From positions 61,035 through 125,034 of the forward strand of contig NZ_JACVZC010000006.1 in the NCBI RefSeq assembly GCF_016658545.1: a stretch of 64,000 nt of DNA. Reading direction: 5' to 3'. Position 1 is the stretch's first letter. Each line of letters starts with the position of its first letter. Below are positions 41,920 to 50,900 of this stretch, one piece after another. The translations under genes and the position numbers were made by a program. The notes beneath the pieces were generated by a model, which saw nothing but the letters and a program-made list of their open reading frames with translations, did no database searches and was not told where the DNA came from. The stretch is from Pseudomonas sp. S37 (GTDB taxonomy: Bacteria > Pseudomonadota > Gammaproteobacteria > Pseudomonadales > Pseudomonadaceae).

Positions 41920-43751
41920 CGCCAACGCACCGTCTGCGCCGGCTGGCAGGCAGCCTGTTGCTCGCCTGCCTGAGCCTTCCCGCCCTGGCCGCACCGCAAC
42001 ATGCACTTACCCTGTACGACGAGCCGCCCAAGTACCCCGCCGACTTCAAGCACTTCGACTACGTCAACCCTGATGCGCCCAAGGGCGGCACCTTCCGCCA
42101 GTCCAGCTTCGGCGGCTTCGACAGCCTCAACCCGTTCATCAACAAAGGCGTGTCGGCCGAGAACATCGGCAGCATCTACGACACCTTGATGCGCCAGAGC
42201 CAGGACGAGCCGTTCACCGAGTACGGCCTGGTCGCCGGCAAGATCGAGAAAGCCCCGGACAACAGCTGGGTGCGCTTCTACCTGCGCCCGGAAGCACGCT
42301 TCCACGACGGCCACCCGATGCGCGCTGAAGATGTGGTATTCACCTTCAACGCCTTGATCAAGGACGGCGCACCGCTGTACCGCCAGTACTACGCCGACGT
42401 CGCCGAAGTGGTCGCCGAAGACCCGCTGAAAGTGCTGTTCAAGTTCAAGCACCAGAACAACCGCGAGCTGCCGCTAATTCTTGGCCAGTTGCCGGTACTG
42501 CCCAAGCACTGGTACGAAAACCGCGATTTCAACCGCGGCAACCTGGAAATTCCGCTGGGCAGCGGGCCGTACAAGGTCGCCGAGGTCAAGGCCGGGCGCT
42601 CGGTACGCTACGAGCGGGTCAAGGACTACTGGGCCAAGGACCTGCCGATCAACCGTGGCTTCTACAACTTCGACGTCATGACGTTCGACTCGTACCGCGA
42701 CACCACCGTTGCCCTGGAAGCACTCAAGGCCGGGGCGTTTGACTATGGCCTGGAAGTGAGTGCGAAAAACTGGGCCACCGCCTACAACGTACCTGCCGTG
42801 CGCGATGGCCGGCTGATCAAGGAAGAGCTGCCCAACGGCAACCCCACCGGCATGCAGGGCTTCATCTTCAACATCCGCCGCCCGGTGTTCCAGGACGTGC
42901 GCGTGCGCCAGGCACTGAGCCTGCTGCTGGATTACGAGTGGACCAACAAGCAGCTGTTCAACGGTGCCTATACCCGCACCGGCAGCTACTTCGACAACTC
43001 GGAAATGGCCGCCCACGGCCTGCCCGGCCCTGGCGAGCTGAAGATCCTCGAACCGCTGCGCGGCAAAATCCCTGACCAGGTATTCACCGAAGCCTTCCAC
43101 AACCCGGTCAGCGACGGCAGCGGCATGATCCGCGAGCAACAGCGCCAGGCCTACAAGCTGCTGCAGGAAGCCGGCTGGAAAATCGTCGACGACAAGATGG
43201 TCGATGCCCAGGGCAAGCCGGTGAGTATCGAGTTCCTGCTGGCGCAGACCGAGTTCGAGCGCATCCTGCTGCCGTTCAAGCGCAACCTCGCCGACCTCGG
43301 GATCGAGCTGAACATCCGCCGGGTCGACGTGTCGCAATACATCACCCGCCTGCGCTCACGCGACTACGACATGATCGTCGGCGGCTACCCGCAGTCCAAC
43401 TCGCCGGGCAACGAGCAGCGTGAGTTCTGGTCCAGCGCCGCCGCCGACAACCCCGGCAGCCGCAACTTCATCGGCCTGCGCGACCCGGCCATCGACCAAC
43501 TGGTGGACCAGCTGATCAACGCCGATTCGCGGCAAAGCCTGGTCGACCACTGCCGCGCCCTCGACCGCGTGCTGCTGTGGGGCTACTACGTGATCCCCAA
43601 CTGGCACATCAAGACCTGGCGCGTGGCGTACTGGAACCACATCGGCCACCCCAAGGTGTCGCCCAAGTACGACATCGGCATCGACACCTGGTGGATCAAG
43701 CCCGGAGTAACCCCGGCGGTCAGCGAAGCCCCTGCAGACGAGGCCAACTGA
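41916..43751 (+). CDS. Peptide ABC transporter substrate-binding protein 2 (YejA-like)
   Basis: A 611-residue periplasmic binding protein. Its signal peptide is [20 protein letters not shown]...ALA. The motifs [19 protein letters not shown] and [19 protein letters not shown] match E. coli YejA. The frame is open from 41889, but the ATG at 41916 overlaps the previous stop and has GGAGAAA upstream, indicating translational coupling. It sits directly before the permease genes, which makes it the canonical YejA of the pair. Confidence 0.9.
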   Translation: MTPTHRLRRLAGSLLLACLSLPALAAPQHALTLYDEPPKYPADFKHFDYVNPDAPKGGTFRQSSFGGFDSLNPFINKGVSAENIGSIYDTLMRQSQDEPFTEYGLVAGKIEKAPDNSWVRFYLRPEARFHDGHPMRAEDVVFTFNALIKDGAPLYRQYYADVAEVVAEDPLKVLFKFKHQNNRELPLILGQLPVLPKHWYENRDFNRGNLEIPLGSGPYKVAEVKAGRSVRYERVKDYWAKDLPINRGFYNFDVMTFDSYRDTTVALEALKAGAFDYGLEVSAKNWATAYNVPAVRDGRLIKEELPNGNPTGMQGFIFNIRRPVFQDVRVRQALSLLLDYEWTNKQLFNGAYTRTGSYFDNSEMAAHGLPGPGELKILEPLRGKIPDQVFTEAFHNPVSDGSGMIREQQRQAYKLLQEAGWKIVDDKMVDAQGKPVSIEFLLAQTEFERILLPFKRNLADLGIELNIRRVDVSQYITRLRSRDYDMIVGGYPQSNSPGNEQREFWSSAAADNPGSRNFIGLRDPAIDQLVDQLINADSRQSLVDHCRALDRVLLWGYYVIPNWHIKTWRVAYWNHIGHPKVSPKYDIGIDTWWIKPGVTPAVSEAPADEAN

Positions 43752-43752
43752 C

Positions 43753-44826
43753 ATGCTGGCCTACATCCTGCGCCGCCTGCTGCTGATCATTCCCACCCTG
43801 TTCGGCATCCTGATCATCAACTTCATCATCGTCCAGGCCGCCCCGGGCGGCCCGGTCGAGCAGATGATCGCCAAGCTCGAAGGCTTCGAAGGCGCCACCA
43901 GCCGCATTGCCGGCGGCGGCGCCGAAGTGTCCGTGGCCGGCTCCAACTACCGCGGTGCCCAGGGCCTGGACCCGGCGCTGATCGCCGAGATCGAGCGCAT
44001 GTACGGCTTCGACAAGTCCCCGCCCGAACGCCTGTGGATCATGATCAAGAACTACGCCCGGCTGGACTTCGGCGACAGCTTCTTCCGCGATGCCAAGGTC
44101 ATCGATTTGATCATCGAGAAGATGCCGGTGTCGATCTCGCTGGGGCTGTGGAGCACGCTGATCATGTACCTGGTGTCGATCCCGCTCGGCATCGCCAAGG
44201 CGGTGCGCCACGGCAGCCATTTCGACGTCTGGACCAGCTCGGCGATCATTGTCGGCTACGCCATTCCGGCGTTCCTGTTCGCCATCCTGCTGATCGTGCT
44301 GTTCGCCGGTGGCAGCTACTTCGACTGGTTCCCGTTGCGCGGCCTCACCTCCAACAACTTTGACGAGCTGAGCACCACCGGCAAGGTGCTGGACTACTTC
44401 TGGCACCTGGTGCTGCCAATCACCGCACTGGTCATCGGCAACTTCGCCACCATGACCCTGCTGACCAAGAACAGCTTCCTCGACGAGATCAACAAGCAGT
44501 ACGTAATCACCGCCAAGGCCAAGGGCCTGAGCCGGCCACGGGTGCTGTACGGCCACGTGTTCCGCAACGCCATGCTGCTGGTGATCGCCGGCTTCCCCTC
44601 GGCGTTCATCGGCATCTTCTTCACCGGCTCCTTGCTGATCGAGGTGATCTTCAGCCTCGACGGCCTGGGCCTGATGAGTTTCGAGGCGGCCATCAACCGC
44701 GACTACCCGGTGGTCTTCGGCACCCTGTTCATCTTCACCCTGCTGGGGCTGGTGGTGAAGCTGATCGGCGACCTGACCTACACCCTGGTCGATCCACGCA
44801 TCGACTTCGCCAGCCGGGAGCACTGA
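43753..44826 (+). CDS. yejB: Peptide ABC transporter permease (YejB)
   Basis: A 357-residue inner-membrane permease of the DppB/OppB type, with an N-terminal helix ([21 protein letters not shown]) and a six-helix binding-protein-dependent transport domain containing the EAA loop ([23 protein letters not shown]). It starts one base after the second binding-protein stop and ends one base before yejE. The insertion [14 protein letters not shown] near residue 50 is typical of YejB. Confidence 0.92.
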   Translation: MLAYILRRLLLIIPTLFGILIINFIIVQAAPGGPVEQMIAKLEGFEGATSRIAGGGAEVSVAGSNYRGAQGLDPALIAEIERMYGFDKSPPERLWIMIKNYARLDFGDSFFRDAKVIDLIIEKMPVSISLGLWSTLIMYLVSIPLGIAKAVRHGSHFDVWTSSAIIVGYAIPAFLFAILLIVLFAGGSYFDWFPLRGLTSNNFDELSTTGKVLDYFWHLVLPITALVIGNFATMTLLTKNSFLDEINKQYVITAKAKGLSRPRVLYGHVFRNAMLLVIAGFPSAFIGIFFTGSLLIEVIFSLDGLGLMSFEAAINRDYPVVFGTLFIFTLLGLVVKLIGDLTYTLVDPRIDFASREH

Positions 44827-44827
44827 C

Positions 44828-45847
44828 ATGGCCTTGTCCCCCCTCAACCGCCGGCGCTTCGAGCGCTTCAAGGCCAACCGCCGTGGCTGGTGGTCGCTGT
44901 GGCTGTTCCTGATCCTGTTCGGCCTGAGCCTGGGCGCCGAGCTGATCGCCAACGACAAACCGATTGCCGTGCGCTACGACGGCGAGTGGTACTTCCCGGC
45001 GTTCAAGCGCTACCCGGAAACCACCTTCGGCGGCGAGTTCCCGCTGGAAGCCAACTACAAGAGCCCGTACATCCGCGAGCTGCTGGCAAAAAAAGACAGC
45101 TTCGTGCTGTGGGCGCCGATCCCGTTCAGCTACCAGAGCATCAACTACGACCTGCGCGTGCCCGCACCGGCACCGCCTTCGGCGGACAACTGGCTGGGCA
45201 CCGACGACCAGGGCCGTGACGTACTGGCACGGGTGATCTACGGCTTCCGCATTTCGGTCTTGTTCGCCCTCACGCTGACCGTGGCCAGCTCCATCGTCGG
45301 CGTCATCGCCGGCGCCTTGCAGGGTTTCTATGGCGGCTGGGTCGACCTGGCCGGGCAGCGCTTTCTGGAAATCTGGTCGGGGCTGCCGGTGCTGTACCTG
45401 TTGATCATCCTGGCCAGTTTCGTGCAGCCGAACTTCTGGTGGCTGCTGGGCATCATGCTGCTGTTCTCGTGGATGAGCCTGGTGGACGTGGTGCGCGCCG
45501 AGTTCCTGCGCGGGCGCAACCTGGAGTACGTGCGCGCTGCGCGGGCCCTGGGCATGCGCAACGGCGCGATCATGTACCGGCACATTCTGCCCAACGCCAT
45601 GATCTCGACCATGACTTTCATGCCGTTCATTCTCACCGGTGCCATCGGCACCCTCACCGCGCTGGACTTCCTCGGCTTCGGCCTGCCTGCCGGTTCGCCC
45701 TCGCTGGGCGAGCTGGTGGCCCAGGGTAAATCCAACCTGCAGGCACCGTGGCTGGGCATCAGCGCGTTTGCCGTGCTGGCCTTGATGCTGAGCTTGCTGG
45801 TGTTCATCGGCGAGTCCGCCCGCGATGCCTTCGACCCGAGGAAGTGA
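44828..45847 (+). CDS. yejE: Peptide ABC transporter permease (YejE)
   Basis: A 339-residue inner-membrane permease, the DppC/OppC-type partner of YejB. It starts with one membrane helix followed by a large periplasmic loop (residues about 45-135), typical of YejE, then LGTDDQGRDVLARVIYGFR and the EAA loop RAARALGMRNGAIMYRHILPN. It is spaced one base from both neighbours. Confidence 0.92.
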   Translation: MALSPLNRRRFERFKANRRGWWSLWLFLILFGLSLGAELIANDKPIAVRYDGEWYFPAFKRYPETTFGGEFPLEANYKSPYIRELLAKKDSFVLWAPIPFSYQSINYDLRVPAPAPPSADNWLGTDDQGRDVLARVIYGFRISVLFALTLTVASSIVGVIAGALQGFYGGWVDLAGQRFLEIWSGLPVLYLLIILASFVQPNFWWLLGIMLLFSWMSLVDVVRAEFLRGRNLEYVRAARALGMRNGAIMYRHILPNAMISTMTFMPFILTGAIGTLTALDFLGFGLPAGSPSLGELVAQGKSNLQAPWLGISAFAVLALMLSLLVFIGESARDAFDPRK

Positions 45848-45848
45848 C

Positions 45849-47480
45849 ATGAGTGAACAGAACCTGATCGAAGTGCGCGACCTGGCGGTGGAGTTTGTCA
45901 CCGGTGACCAGGTCAACCGGGTGGTGGACGGCATCAGCTTCGACATCCGCAAGGGCGAGACACTGGCCCTGGTCGGTGAGAGCGGTTCGGGCAAATCGGT
46001 GACCGCGCACTCGATCCTGCGCCTGCTGCCCTACCCCCTGGCCCGCCACCCCAGCGGCAGCATCCGCTTTGAAGGCAAGGACCTGCTGCAGCAGAACGAG
46101 AAAACCTTGCAACGCATTCGCGGCAACCGCATTGCGATGATCTTCCAGGAGCCGATGACCTCGCTGAACCCGCTGCATTGCATCGAGAAGCAGATCAACG
46201 AAATCCTCCTGCTGCACAAGGGCCTGACCGGCAAGGAAGCCACTGCGCGCACCCTGGAGCTGCTGGAAATGGTCGGCATCCCCGAACCGCGCAAGCGCCT
46301 CAAGGCCCTGCCCCACGAACTGTCTGGCGGCCAGCGCCAGCGGGTGATGATTGCCATGGCCCTGGCCAACGAGCCGGAGCTGTTGATTGCCGACGAACCC
46401 ACCACGGCGCTGGATGTGACCGTGCAGCTGAAGATTCTCGACCTGCTCAAGGAACTGCAGGCGCGTTTGGGTATGGCCCTGCTGCTGATCAGCCATGACT
46501 TGAACCTGGTGCGGCGCATCGCCCACCGCGTGTGCGTGATGCAGCGCGGGCAGATTGTCGAGCAGGCTGACTGCGCCACGCTGTTCAGCGCCCCGCAGCA
46601 CCACTACACGCAGATGCTGATCAATGCGGAGCCCAGCGGGCTACCGGCGCACAACCCGGTCGGCGCGCCGTTGCTGGAGGTGGACGACCTCAAGGTGTGG
46701 TTCCCGATCAAGAAAGGCTTCCTGCGGCGCACGGTCGACCATGTAAAGGCGGTGGACGGGGTCAACTTCAGCTTGCCGCAGGGGCAGACGCTGGGGATTG
46801 TTGGCGAGTCCGGGTCGGGCAAGTCGACTTTGGGCCTGGCGATCTTGCGGTTGATTTCCAGCCAGGGCGGCATTCGCTTCCACGGGCAGAGCCTCGAAGG
46901 CTTGAACCAGAAAGCAGTACGGCCGTTGCGGCGCGAGATGCAGGTGGTGTTCCAGGACCCGTTTGGCAGCCTGAGCCCACGCATGTGCGTGGCGGATATT
47001 GTCGGTGAAGGGTTGCGCATTCACGGTATTGGCAACGCGCAGGAACAGGAAGCAGCGATCATCGCGGCACTGGAGGAAGTGGGGCTGGACCCACGCACGC
47101 GGCATCGCTACCCGCATGAGTTTTCCGGCGGGCAGCGCCAGCGTATCGCGATTGCCCGGGCGTTGGTGTTGAAGCCGGCGCTGATATTACTGGACGAGCC
47201 AACCTCGGCACTGGACCGCACAGTGCAGCGGCAGGTGGTGGAGTTGCTGCGCAATTTGCAGCAGAAGTACAACCTGACGTATCTGTTCATCAGCCATGAC
47301 CTGGCGGTGGTCAAGGCCTTGAGCCACCAGTTGATGGTGATCAAGCATGGGCATGTGGTGGAACAGGGGGATGCGCAGGCGATCTTCCATGCGCCGCAGC
47401 ATCCGTATACGCGGCAATTGCTGGAGGCGGCGTTTTTGGAGGTTGAGGCCGGTTCGTCTGGAGCCTTGCATCGCCCTTGA
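45849..47480 (+). CDS. yejF: Peptide ABC transporter ATPase, two nucleotide-binding domains (YejF)
   Basis: A 543-residue tandem ATPase. The first domain has Walker A GESGSGKSVTA, signature LSGGQRQRV and Walker B LLIADEPTTALD; the second has GESGSGKSTLG, FSGGQRQRI and LILLDEPTSALD. Each is followed by the OppD/F-type C-terminal extension (QHHYTQMLI, QHPYTRQLL). It powers YejB-YejE. The ATG at 45849 lies one base after the yejE stop. Codon bias relaxes towards the 3' end, just before a long inverted repeat. Confidence 0.93.
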   Translation: MSEQNLIEVRDLAVEFVTGDQVNRVVDGISFDIRKGETLALVGESGSGKSVTAHSILRLLPYPLARHPSGSIRFEGKDLLQQNEKTLQRIRGNRIAMIFQEPMTSLNPLHCIEKQINEILLLHKGLTGKEATARTLELLEMVGIPEPRKRLKALPHELSGGQRQRVMIAMALANEPELLIADEPTTALDVTVQLKILDLLKELQARLGMALLLISHDLNLVRRIAHRVCVMQRGQIVEQADCATLFSAPQHHYTQMLINAEPSGLPAHNPVGAPLLEVDDLKVWFPIKKGFLRRTVDHVKAVDGVNFSLPQGQTLGIVGESGSGKSTLGLAILRLISSQGGIRFHGQSLEGLNQKAVRPLRREMQVVFQDPFGSLSPRMCVADIVGEGLRIHGIGNAQEQEAAIIAALEEVGLDPRTRHRYPHEFSGGQRQRIAIARALVLKPALILLDEPTSALDRTVQRQVVELLRNLQQKYNLTYLFISHDLAVVKALSHQLMVIKHGHVVEQGDAQAIFHAPQHPYTRQLLEAAFLEVEAGSSGALHRP

Positions 47481-47699
47481 GATCGAGCGCCGCCCGCGCG
47501 GCGCATCGCGAGCAAGCTCGCTCCTACATTTGTCTCGGGCCAGTATCGCCTGTACCAATGCGCGCGACCGCCTTGTTTGTTCGACACGATTTCGAGGTGG
47601 ACGCCAAGGGGCCGCGCGCGTCTGCCTCAGGATTAACTGGCCCGAAACAAATGTAGGAGCGAGCTTGCTCGCGATGCGCCGCGCGGGCGGCGCTCGATC
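47481..47699. repeat. Long inverted repeat, third REP-like family
   Basis: Arms of about 63 bp (47481-47543 and 47637-47699) are near-perfect reverse complements and contain cgcgagcaagctcgctccta. The first base follows the yejF stop directly. The 93-base centre (47544-47636) shows nothing recognisable. It probably serves as the transcript end for the transporter operon. Confidence 0.9.
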
Positions 47700-47861
47700 T
47701 ACGCAATACCGCAAAAACCAAGGCAGGCCCCTCGCCGCCCTGACGCAATCGGGCGCAGAACACCTGAAATGTCGGATTTAACCCCTTCCCTGTAGTCCAT
47801 TTCCCAAACATACTCCTGCCGCGTATTTTCCGTTGCGGCTGCTCTGGCAGCGCTCTAGTCT

Positions 47862-48047
47862 CGGTCTGTCGTTGCTCATCAACGGCACGGCTTTGACAGG
47901 CCGTAACGGTATTATGCGTACGGCTTGCCTGTTATGGCGGCTGTACTTGGGGCACGCTTGCGTGCGCCGGAACTTGCATAGTCCGCCGGTCTGTCAACCC
48001 ATGTACAGCTGCCACCCAACTGTTTGACAGCAGGAAGGGGCAGCCCC
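47862..48047 (+). promoter_or_regulatory. Candidate structured leader RNA with alternative pairings
   Basis: TTGACAGGCCG (47893-47903) can pair with CGGTCTGTCAA (47987-47997), or its 5' half context with an earlier CGGTCTGTC (47862-47870). The same CTGTCAA (47991-47997) can instead pair with TTGACAG (48024-48030). Inside are CCGTA/TACGG (47901-47905 with 47919-47923), GGCGG/CCGCC and a GCACGC-TT-GCGTGC hairpin (47952-47965). A GGGG-CAG-CCCC stem (48037-48047) precedes the ATG at 48065. An 8-codon frame ATG...TGA (48001-48027) lies in the last loop. I believe similar leaders precede other DUF3077-type genes, but could not check. Confidence 0.5.
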
Positions 48048-48064
48048 ATCAAAGGTACTATGCG

Positions 48065-48157
48065 ATGTTGAAGATTGTCCCCGATCCGCCCCCTCACACC
48101 CATTCCCTCCATGCGCAGCGATGCCCAGCGAGCCTCGGGCTTTGCGCTGAATCTTGA
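48065..48157 (+). pseudogene. Truncated remnant of a DUF3077-type gene (MLKIVPDPP start)
   Basis: ATG at 48065, with AAAGG about eight bases upstream, opens a 30-codon frame MLKIVPDPPPHTHSLHAQR ending at TGA 48155-48157. The first nine residues resemble, from memory, the start of multi-copy DUF3077-type small proteins in pseudomonads, but the characteristic core is missing and a REP pair follows 16 bases after the stop. I read it as a broken paralogue of the intact gene at 48288. A genuine 30-residue peptide is the alternative. Confidence 0.45.
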
Positions 48158-48172
48158 GTGATTTGTCGCCTG

Positions 48173-48256
48173 CGCTGGCCTATTCGCGGGTAAACCCGCT
48201 CCTACAACGATAGTTGTCCCATGTAGGAGCGGGTTCACCCGCGAATAGGCCCGCTC
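48173..48256. repeat. REP pair (inverted), near-identical to the copy at 11401-11481
   Basis: Two REP arms surround the loop acaacgatagttgtccca. The whole element is the reverse complement of the pair after aceA with about one mismatch in the arms. It ends 31 bases before the DUF3077 start codon. Confidence 0.9.
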
Positions 48257-48287
48257 AGGCAGTCGAGAATTTTCAGGGGATACAAAA

Positions 48288-48551
48288 ATGACCACAGAAG
48301 ACACCCATTTCACCGTAGGCAAAACCACCTTCTGCCAAGGCGAAAACGGCACCCACCCACTGTTCCGTATCGAACCAGGCATTCCCTGCCGCGACGCCCG
48401 CGAGCAATCATCGGAGTTGATGGGCTACGTCCGCGAACTGACCATCACCGGCCTGATGGACGAAAAACCGATGATGATCTGGGCCGCCCACTACTTGAGC
48501 GCAATGGCCAAGGCACTGATGGATGACGCCGAACTGGGCATGATGCGCTGA
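48288..48551 (+). CDS. DUF3077-family small protein
   Basis: An 87-residue cytosolic protein. FRIEPGIPCRDAREQSSELMGYV and WAAHYLSAMAKALMDDAE are the two conserved blocks of the DUF3077 family, which is expanded in Pseudomonas; function is unknown to me. AGGGGA seven bases before the ATG is a strong ribosome binding site. Upstream lie a REP pair, a broken paralogue and a structured leader, suggesting the locus formed by duplication. A perfect 10-bp hairpin follows six bases after the stop. Confidence 0.8.
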   Translation: MTTEDTHFTVGKTTFCQGENGTHPLFRIEPGIPCRDAREQSSELMGYVRELTITGLMDEKPMMIWAAHYLSAMAKALMDDAELGMMR

Positions 48552-48557
48552 TCATGC

Positions 48558-48615
48558 GGTTGCCCGGAATTAACTGGTTGCCACCTTTCAAAAGCCAGCC
48601 AGTCTCCGGGCAACC
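48558..48615 (+). terminator. Long nested hairpin after the DUF3077 gene
   Basis: GGTTGCCCGG (48558-48567) pairs perfectly with CCGGGCAACC (48606-48615), and ACTGG (48573-48577) with CCAGT (48599-48603) inside it. There is no T-tract, so termination would be non-canonical; RNA stabilisation is an alternative. Confidence 0.5.
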
Positions 48616-48640
48616 TATCCCTACGCGATTGTTTCGTTTA

Positions 48641-48669
48641 TTGCGATTTTCGAATATTTCGAATATAAC
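48641..48669 (+). promoter_or_regulatory. Promoter and likely autoregulatory operator of the toxin-antitoxin locus
   Basis: TTGCGA (48641-48646) and TATAAC (48664-48669) are spaced by 17 bases. The spacer contains the tandem 9-mers TTCGAATAT TTCGAATAT (48649-48666), each with the palindrome TTCGAA, so a dimeric antitoxin bound here would block RNA polymerase. The base composition is much more AT-rich than its surroundings. Confidence 0.6.
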
Positions 48670-48731
48670 TTAAACCTAGGCTGCTGCATCGTCGCCACAG
48701 CCTCACAATCGATATCGCACTGGAGATACCC

Positions 48732-49199
48732 ATGACCACCGCCGACCTTTCTCGCAAGGTGCTTCCCGATGAGAAAGAAATTGCCGTGGCTGTCGAGTCC
48801 AGCCGCACGCTAGCGGCGTTCCTTTCGACAAAATCAGATACCCAACGGATTGAGCTGCTTAATGAAGAGAATCAGCGCCGGGTCGTTGAAGTACCCACAT
48901 TCGCACTGCGCCTGTTTGGCGAGATTCTCAGCGAGCTGGCCTTGGGTAACTCGGTCAAAGTCGTTCCAATCCACGCCGAACTGACTACCCAGGAGGCGGC
49001 TGACCTACTCAATGTCTCTCGGCCTCACTTGGTAAAGCTACTCGACGAAGCGGTAATCCCTCACACCAAGACGGGTCGTCATCGTCGGGTCAAGTTCTCC
49101 GACCTGGTTGCCTACAAGGACAAACGTGACGAGGGGAGCCGTGCTGCAATGGATGCGCTGGCAGCCCAAGCTCAGGAATTAAAGATGGGGTATGAATGA
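48732..49199 (+). CDS. Antitoxin with excisionase-type HTH
   Basis: A 155-residue DNA-binding protein. Residues about 84-135 (LTTQEAADLLNVSRPHLVKLLDE... TGRHRRVKFSDLVAYKDKR) form a MerR/excisionase-like HTH. The N-terminal half (VEVPTFALRLFGEILSELALG) and the C-terminal tail probably bind the toxin. This arrangement, followed by a PIN-domain gene overlapping by four bases, is a known toxin-antitoxin layout. GGAGAT lies about seven bases before the ATG. It should autorepress through the TTCGAA repeats upstream. Confidence 0.82.
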   Translation: MTTADLSRKVLPDEKEIAVAVESSRTLAAFLSTKSDTQRIELLNEENQRRVVEVPTFALRLFGEILSELALGNSVKVVPIHAELTTQEAADLLNVSRPHLVKLLDEAVIPHTKTGRHRRVKFSDLVAYKDKRDEGSRAAMDALAAQAQELKMGYE

Positions 49200-49771
49200 A
49201 GCACTCGCCCTTCACGGCCATATAAGATGCAAACGTACTTTACCCTGCCCCACTGCGTGATTTCCTGATGAACCTCGCGCTGACAGGTATCTACCGGGCA
49301 CGTTGGTCGGCAAACATCCATGACGAGTGGAAACGCAATCTATTACTCAACCGGCCCGACCTCACGCCCGAACATCTGGATCGCACGTCAGCGCTAATGG
49401 ATGCTGCAATACCTAATGCACTCGTCACTGACTACGAGTCGCTGGTCGAAGGGCTGGACCTGCCGGATGAGGATGACCGCCACGTCCTCGCAGCTGCGAT
49501 CCAGTGCAACGCTTCCGTCATCGTCACTTTCAATCTGAAGGACTTCCCTTCAACATCGCTTCGAGCCTTCGATATCGAAGCAATACATCCGGATGACTTC
49601 ATCACCGATCTGTGGGACCTCGACAAAGCGGCAGTACTCGAAGCTGCCCATCGGCAGCGGATGTCATTGAAGAACCCACCGCACAGCGTACAACAATATC
49701 TCGACCGCCTGCTTCAGCAGAGGCTCCCCGAGCCGGTGAAACTACTCTCAGAGTTCAGGTTTCTCCTCTGA
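49196..49771 (+). pseudogene. PIN-domain toxin interrupted by an in-frame TAA at codon 10
   Basis: An ATG overlapping the antitoxin stop (ATGA) starts MKHSPFTAI, then TAA (49223-49225), then the frame continues DANVLYPAPLRDFLM and on through 49771. DAN is the first catalytic block of the PIN ribonuclease fold, and one base change (TAC or TAT to TAA) explains the stop. Re-initiation at the ATG at 49268 would give a 167-residue protein that keeps DEDDRHVLAAA and TFNLKDFP but lacks the first Asp. The full frame would be 191 residues. Most likely an inactivated toxin; readthrough cannot be excluded. Confidence 0.8.
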
Positions 49772-50159
49772 TCACACTACATGGCACTTTCTTGGCTTCC
49801 AAGTTGCTTGACCTGGTCTGATCAACTACCTGCGCAAACGCCAGGTAATACCCATTGCAGTCACGCACACCGAACTCCCGGGAACCATAGGGCATATCCT
49901 GTAGCGGCCAGGCAACCTGGGCATTGTCCTTCACACCGTCAAAGTACTGCTCCACATCAGCGACATGCAGGTAGAACGTCGCCGAGCACTGGGTAGGCAC
50001 AGCTCACAAGTCCTGCGTGGTGAAAACCAGATGACAGTCCTGGAGCCGTACACCGATCGTCCCCTCGGCGGTTTCGGTCACTTCAAAACCCAACGTATCC
50101 CGGTAGTATTCACGGGTAAGGTCGAGGTCGCTGCAGCGCAGCAAGGCTGTGAGTGGCAT
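49755..50159 (-). pseudogene. VOC/glyoxalase-family protein interrupted by an in-frame TGA
   Basis: The frame starts at 50159 (MPLTALLRCSDLDLTREYY) with GGAG six bases upstream, reaches TGA at 50006-50004 after CHLVFTTQDL, and continues in the same frame AVPTQCSATFYLHVADVEQYF... MPYGSREFGVRDCNGYYLAFAQ. The second half is the conserved end of a vicinal-oxygen-chelate protein of the bleomycin-resistance/glyoxalase type. A tryptophan (TGG to TGA) is the likely lost residue. The frame runs past the usual end into a 24-residue tail overlapping the PIN gene 3' end. Either a pseudogene or a truncated 51-residue product. Confidence 0.78.
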
Positions 50160-50266
50160 AAGGGGCTCCGGCGCCGGAATACATGCACTAACTATCATGG
50201 CCGGGCCCAGGCTTTTCGTCGACACTAACCTCAGTTTGCTTGAGCGCACCCACCCGGAAGACGAGC

Positions 50267-50836
50267 ATGAACATCTCCCCTTCATTCGCCAACACCCCAC
50301 TCGGCCCGATGCTGAAGCAGTGGCGCATGCTGAACCGGGTAAAACAATCGCACGCAGCGCAGATGTTCGGCGTTTGCCAATCGACCATTTCCCGTTGGGA
50401 GTCGGGCATACAGGATGCCGACCCCGAGCAACGGGCGCGCATCGAAGCCTTGCTCAACGCCCGGCTCAGCAGCGCAGCGGACCACGCCCTGGCGCGCCTG
50501 GTTTCGGGCAGTTCGCAGCCGGTGCACCTGGTGTGCGACCTCACCCACCGCCTGCTGGCCTGCTCGGCGTCCCGCGAAGCGGAGTTCCACGTACCGGTCA
50601 GCGACCTGCTGGGCGTGTCGCTGTGGCCGTTCGTGACAGAGGAAATCGCCCGCCAGGAACTCTGCCTGGCCGACATCGGCTGGCGCGACAACCTGGCCAC
50701 CCCGGCAGTGCAACTTGCCACGGGCATGAACCATTCGGCACTGGTGCCCATCCAGCACAGCCTGTGCCGCTGGACCCGCTTCACCCTGTCGGATGGTTCG
50801 ACCGCCAGGCTGGTGGAAACCCTCGCGCATATTTAA
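50267..50836 (+). CDS. XRE-family HTH transcriptional regulator
   Basis: A 189-residue regulator beginning MNISPSFANTPLG. Residues about 16-55 (LKQWRMLNRVKQSHAAQMFGVCQSTISRWESG) are a Cro/CI-type HTH. The C-terminal half (LVCDLTHRLLACSASREAEFHVPVSDLLG) resembles a small PAS-like sensing domain. The frame is open from 50240, but 50267 has GGAAG upstream. It is divergent from the broken VOC gene and may once have controlled it. Effector unknown. Confidence 0.78.
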   Translation: MNISPSFANTPLGPMLKQWRMLNRVKQSHAAQMFGVCQSTISRWESGIQDADPEQRARIEALLNARLSSAADHALARLVSGSSQPVHLVCDLTHRLLACSASREAEFHVPVSDLLGVSLWPFVTEEIARQELCLADIGWRDNLATPAVQLATGMNHSALVPIQHSLCRWTRFTLSDGSTARLVETLAHI

Positions 50837-50900
50837 TGCGTGGACGCAGGCCTGCAGTGGGTCGACTATCTGCCTCTGCCAAAGCAAGAGGTCACTCACC

